Assembly: GCA_002450295.1 (NCBI GenBank)
Contig: DJYX01000175.1
Coordinates: 16,186 to 25,423, forward strand
DNA: 9,238 nt
Direction of reading: 5' to 3'
DNA from: Deltaproteobacteria bacterium UBA6967
Lineage (GTDB): Bacteria; SAR324; NAC60-12
Part shown: one piece after another, positions 7,186-9,238 of the stretch
Layout: every line of letters begins with the position of its first letter
Numbering within the stretch: position 1 is the stretch's first letter
The notes under the pieces: model-generated
The model's input: only the letters and a program-made list of their open reading frames with translations
What the model was told of the DNA's origin: nothing
The model's database searches: none
Position numbers and translations under genes: made by a program

Positions 7186-8544
7186 ATGTCCAAGAACAAA
7201 TCATTGCTGACCCAAAACCTTTCACGTCGATCCGTTATCAAGGGTGGGACAGTTGCGGCTCTTGCTGCCAGTTTCCCACAAATCTGGATTAAAGAAGGCT
7301 GGGCACAAGGAAATTTCAGGAATAACCCGGGTAGCAGCGGTGAAATCAAATTGGGTTTCAATTACCCTCAAACTGGTCCCTACGCAGATGAGGGCGCCGA
7401 TGAGTTTCGCGCTTACCAACTCGCAGTAAAGCATCTGAACGGTGAGGGTGATGGTGGGATGCTGAACACAATGAAGCCTTCAATGCTGAAGGGGAATGGG
7501 ATATTGGGGAAGAAAGTTGTCTATGCAACTGGAGATACCCAAACGAATACGGATAAAGCTCGTTCGTCAGCAAAAAGATTGATTGAAAAAGACAATGTCA
7601 TCATGGTGACGGGTGGATCATCGTCAGGTCCAGCCGTCGCTGTTCAAGCCCTCTGCCAAGAAATGGGCATTATCTTCATGGCTGGTTTGACCCACTCAAA
7701 CGACACTACAGGCAAAGACAAGAAAAGATATGGATTCCGTCATTTCTTTAATGCTTACATGTCAGGGCAAGCGATCGCTCCACCTTTGAAAGCTGAGATG
7801 GGAACTGAAAGGAGAGCTTATCATTTGACAGCTGATTATACTTGGGGTTGGACTCAGGAGGAATCAATTAAGAACGCTACCGAAGCTTTGGGATGGCAAA
7901 CTGTCCAGACAGTCAAAACTCCAGTGGGTGCTGGGGACTTCTCTCAGTACATCACTCCGGTGCTGAATTCTGGAGCGGACGTGTTGATTCTGAATCACTA
8001 TGGAAAGGATATGGTGAATTCCTTGACGCAAGCAGTTCAATTTGGGCTGAGAGATCGTCAAGCGAATGGTAAGAATTTTGAGATTGTCGTGCCACTGTTC
8101 AGTCGTTTGATGGCCCAGGGTGCCGGTGCAAACATGAAAGGCATTCTTGGAACTACTAACTGGCATTGGTCTCTTAAAAATCCGGGTAGTCAGGCATTTC
8201 TGAAATCATTTGGTCAAGAATATGGTTTCCCCCCCTCGCAGGCTGCCCACACTTGCTACGTACAGACCCTGCTTTACGCTAATGCTTGTGAGATGGCGGG
8301 AACTTTCTATCCACCTGCAGTGATCAAGCAACTGGAAGGCTTCAAATTTGACGGAATGGGCAATGGGCCAACTGAATATCGTGCCGAAGACCATCAGTGC
8401 TTCAAAGATGTTCTTGTAGTACGAGGTAATATGAACCCACAGAGCCAATTTGACTTACTTGAAGTGGTTGAGGTTGTTCCTCGTTCACAAGTTGAGTACG
8501 ATGCCAGTATTTTTGGTGGGGAATTAGGACCATACGAAGTCTGA
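7186..8544 (+). CDS. Tat-exported HAAT-family (Leu/Ile/Val-type) ABC transporter substrate-binding protein
   Basis: This 452-residue periplasmic binding protein captures a small solute, probably an amino acid or related amide, for the permease encoded downstream. The N-terminus has a twin-arginine signal, SRRSVIKGG at residues 13-21, then a hydrophobic stretch (about 22-34), with cleavage probably near GWAQG (38-42). Folded export by Tat is therefore expected. The Peripla_BP_6 (type I) domain starts at about 53 with IKLGFNYPQTGPYADEG. It continues with a GDTQTNTDKA segment at 116-125 and the ligand-region motif GGSSSGPA at 143-150. The substrate cannot be read, since this family also binds urea, amides and aromatic acids. 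The start is fixed by the GGAGA ribosome site; beginning at 7174 would add four residues. A stem-loop and a LivH-type permease follow on the same strand. Confidence 0.9.
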   Translation: MSKNKSLLTQNLSRRSVIKGGTVAALAASFPQIWIKEGWAQGNFRNNPGSSGEIKLGFNYPQTGPYADEGADEFRAYQLAVKHLNGEGDGGMLNTMKPSMLKGNGILGKKVVYATGDTQTNTDKARSSAKRLIEKDNVIMVTGGSSSGPAVAVQALCQEMGIIFMAGLTHSNDTTGKDKKRYGFRHFFNAYMSGQAIAPPLKAEMGTERRAYHLTADYTWGWTQEESIKNATEALGWQTVQTVKTPVGAGDFSQYITPVLNSGADVLILNHYGKDMVNSLTQAVQFGLRDRQANGKNFEIVVPLFSRLMAQGAGANMKGILGTTNWHWSLKNPGSQAFLKSFGQEYGFPPSQAAHTCYVQTLLYANACEMAGTFYPPAVIKQLEGFKFDGMGNGPTEYRAEDHQCFKDVLVVRGNMNPQSQFDLLEVVEVVPRSQVEYDASIFGGELGPYEV

Positions 8545-8557
8545 TTCTCACATTGAA

Positions 8558-8588
8558 TGGAAGTCGCATGAATTTTTTGCGACTTCCA
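8558..8588 (+). terminator. Perfect 11-bp stem-loop between binding protein and permease (attenuator or mRNA-stabilising hairpin)
   Basis: The arm at 8558-8568 (TGGAAGTCGCA) is fully complementary to the arm at 8578-8588 (TGCGACTTCCA), with a 9-nt T-rich loop at 8569-8577. It begins 13 nt after the binding-protein stop and ends 51 nt before the permease start. No T-run follows the stem on the plus strand, so it is not a classic intrinsic terminator. A 3'-end-protecting or partially terminating hairpin would let the binding protein be made in excess of the permease, a common arrangement in ABC importer operons. The structure is directly visible; the role is inferred. Confidence 0.65.
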
Positions 8589-8639
8589 GACACTCATTGC
8601 AACCTCCATCTACATATATTCTTCATCGATTAGGCATCA

Positions 8640-9238
8640 ATGGATGTTATCTTTCTGCAAATCCTAAATGGATTAGACAAGGGTGGTGCGTATGCTTTAA
8701 TCGCACTGGGTTTGACACTTACGTTTGGAACACTTGGAGTTGTGAATTTTGCTCATGGAGCACTATTCATGATGGGTGCTTTCTGTGCAGTAACAATTCA
8801 AAAAATCCTCACTCTTTCAAAAAAAATAAAAGATGAAAGTGTAACTTTCTTTGAGGCATTTAAAGAGGAACCCTATTTGACGATATGGTTTGGTGATACA
8901 GGTCAGGTCATTATTGATTATGTTGTTCCCATTTCTTTGCTAATAGCTATACCAATAATGTTACTAGTTGGCATTTTGATGGAGCGAGGACTCATAAGAT
9001 TTTTTTACAAAAGACCGCATGCTGAGCAAATTTTAGTAACTTTTGGATTAGCGATCGTTTTACAGGAAATTATCAAAGCATTTTATGGTGCAAATCCAAT
9101 CCCCATAAGTGCACCAGAGATTGTTTCTGGATCGGCTTCAGTTGGTTCCTGGTTAGGATTTGGGGATAATATAATTTACCCTTGGTGGCGTCTAATTTAT
9201 TTGGTGTTCACAGGAGTCACCGTAATCGGCGTCTTTTC
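8640..9238 (+). CDS. livH: LivH-type branched-chain amino acid (HAAT) ABC transporter permease, N-terminal fragment (runs off right edge)
   Basis: The frame is open for 199 codons from the ATG at 8640 to the window edge without a stop. The opening is typical of LivH inner-membrane permeases: LNGLDKGGAYALIALGLTLT at 9-28, then GVVNFAHGALFMMGAF at 33-48. RPHAEQILVTFGLAIVLQE at 125-142 and GANPIP at 150-155 are further conserved segments. Between the second and third membrane segments lies a loop of about 40 residues (55-94) that E. coli LivH lacks; I believe a marine subfamily of these permeases has a similar loop. A weak ribosome site (AGG, 5 nt spacing) precedes the ATG. It follows the binding protein by 95 nt, so the two form one importer. 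A second permease and two ATPases are expected beyond the edge. Codon use leans more AT than upstream genes. Confidence 0.92.
   Translation, partial: MDVIFLQILNGLDKGGAYALIALGLTLTFGTLGVVNFAHGALFMMGAFCAVTIQKILTLSKKIKDESVTFFEAFKEEPYLTIWFGDTGQVIIDYVVPISLLIAIPIMLLVGILMERGLIRFFYKRPHAEQILVTFGLAIVLQEIIKAFYGANPIPISAPEIVSGSASVGSWLGFGDNIIYPWWRLIYLVFTGVTVIGVF

Noticed and set aside
8597..8836. 79-codon plus-strand frame over the binding protein-permease gap
   Set aside because: It runs in a different frame over the start of the clearly recognisable LivH permease and has no family resemblance.

Overview
The window is a protein-dense piece of a Gram-negative, probably proteobacterial chromosome of moderate, slightly AT-leaning base composition. 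Evidence for this is a CheV-type chemotaxis start, a PhoB/PhoR pair, a Tat-exported binding protein with a LivH-type permease, and a possible outer-membrane-type C-terminus on one protein. The mixture (TlyA, GreA, chromosomal ParB, HAAT transporter, TauE) would fit a marine proteobacterium or a delta-like lineage such as SAR324. That placement is a guess from gene content, not a demonstrated assignment. No rRNA, tRNA, CRISPR array, insertion sequence or phage gene was recognised.

Layout. (1) Positions 1-1990, minus strand: a tightly packed set read right to left. It holds a CPBP-family glutamic protease homologue with a signal peptide, a TauE/SafE (TSUP) membrane exporter, and the first 48 codons of a CheV/CheW-like chemotaxis protein that leaves the window. 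(2) Positions 2046-4109, plus strand: greA - tlyA - parB (transcript cleavage factor, TlyA-type rRNA 2'-O-methyltransferase, chromosome-partition CTPase). The greA-tlyA gap is 7 nt and tlyA/parB overlap by an ATGA. A candidate sigma70 promoter lies in the short divergent gap before greA. (3) Positions 4111-6637, minus strand: phoB then phoR, a two-component system. phoR starts one base after the phoB stop if the ATG at 5943 is used, and its end lies one base from the convergent parB stop. (4) Positions 6638-7185: a long, partly very AT-rich intergenic region between phoB and the divergent transporter genes, with an inverted-repeat cluster at 6970-7000. (5) Positions 7186-9238, plus strand: a Tat-signal HAAT/Leu-Ile-Val-type substrate-binding protein, an 11-bp perfect stem-loop, then a LivH-type permease that runs off the right edge.

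The main genes are recognisable housekeeping or transport families. No clearly novel multi-gene system was found. The points most worth a second look are the CPBP protein, which combines a signal peptide, complete protease motifs and a beta-barrel-like last strand; the stem-loop between the binding protein and permease; and the operator-like repeat upstream of the transporter.
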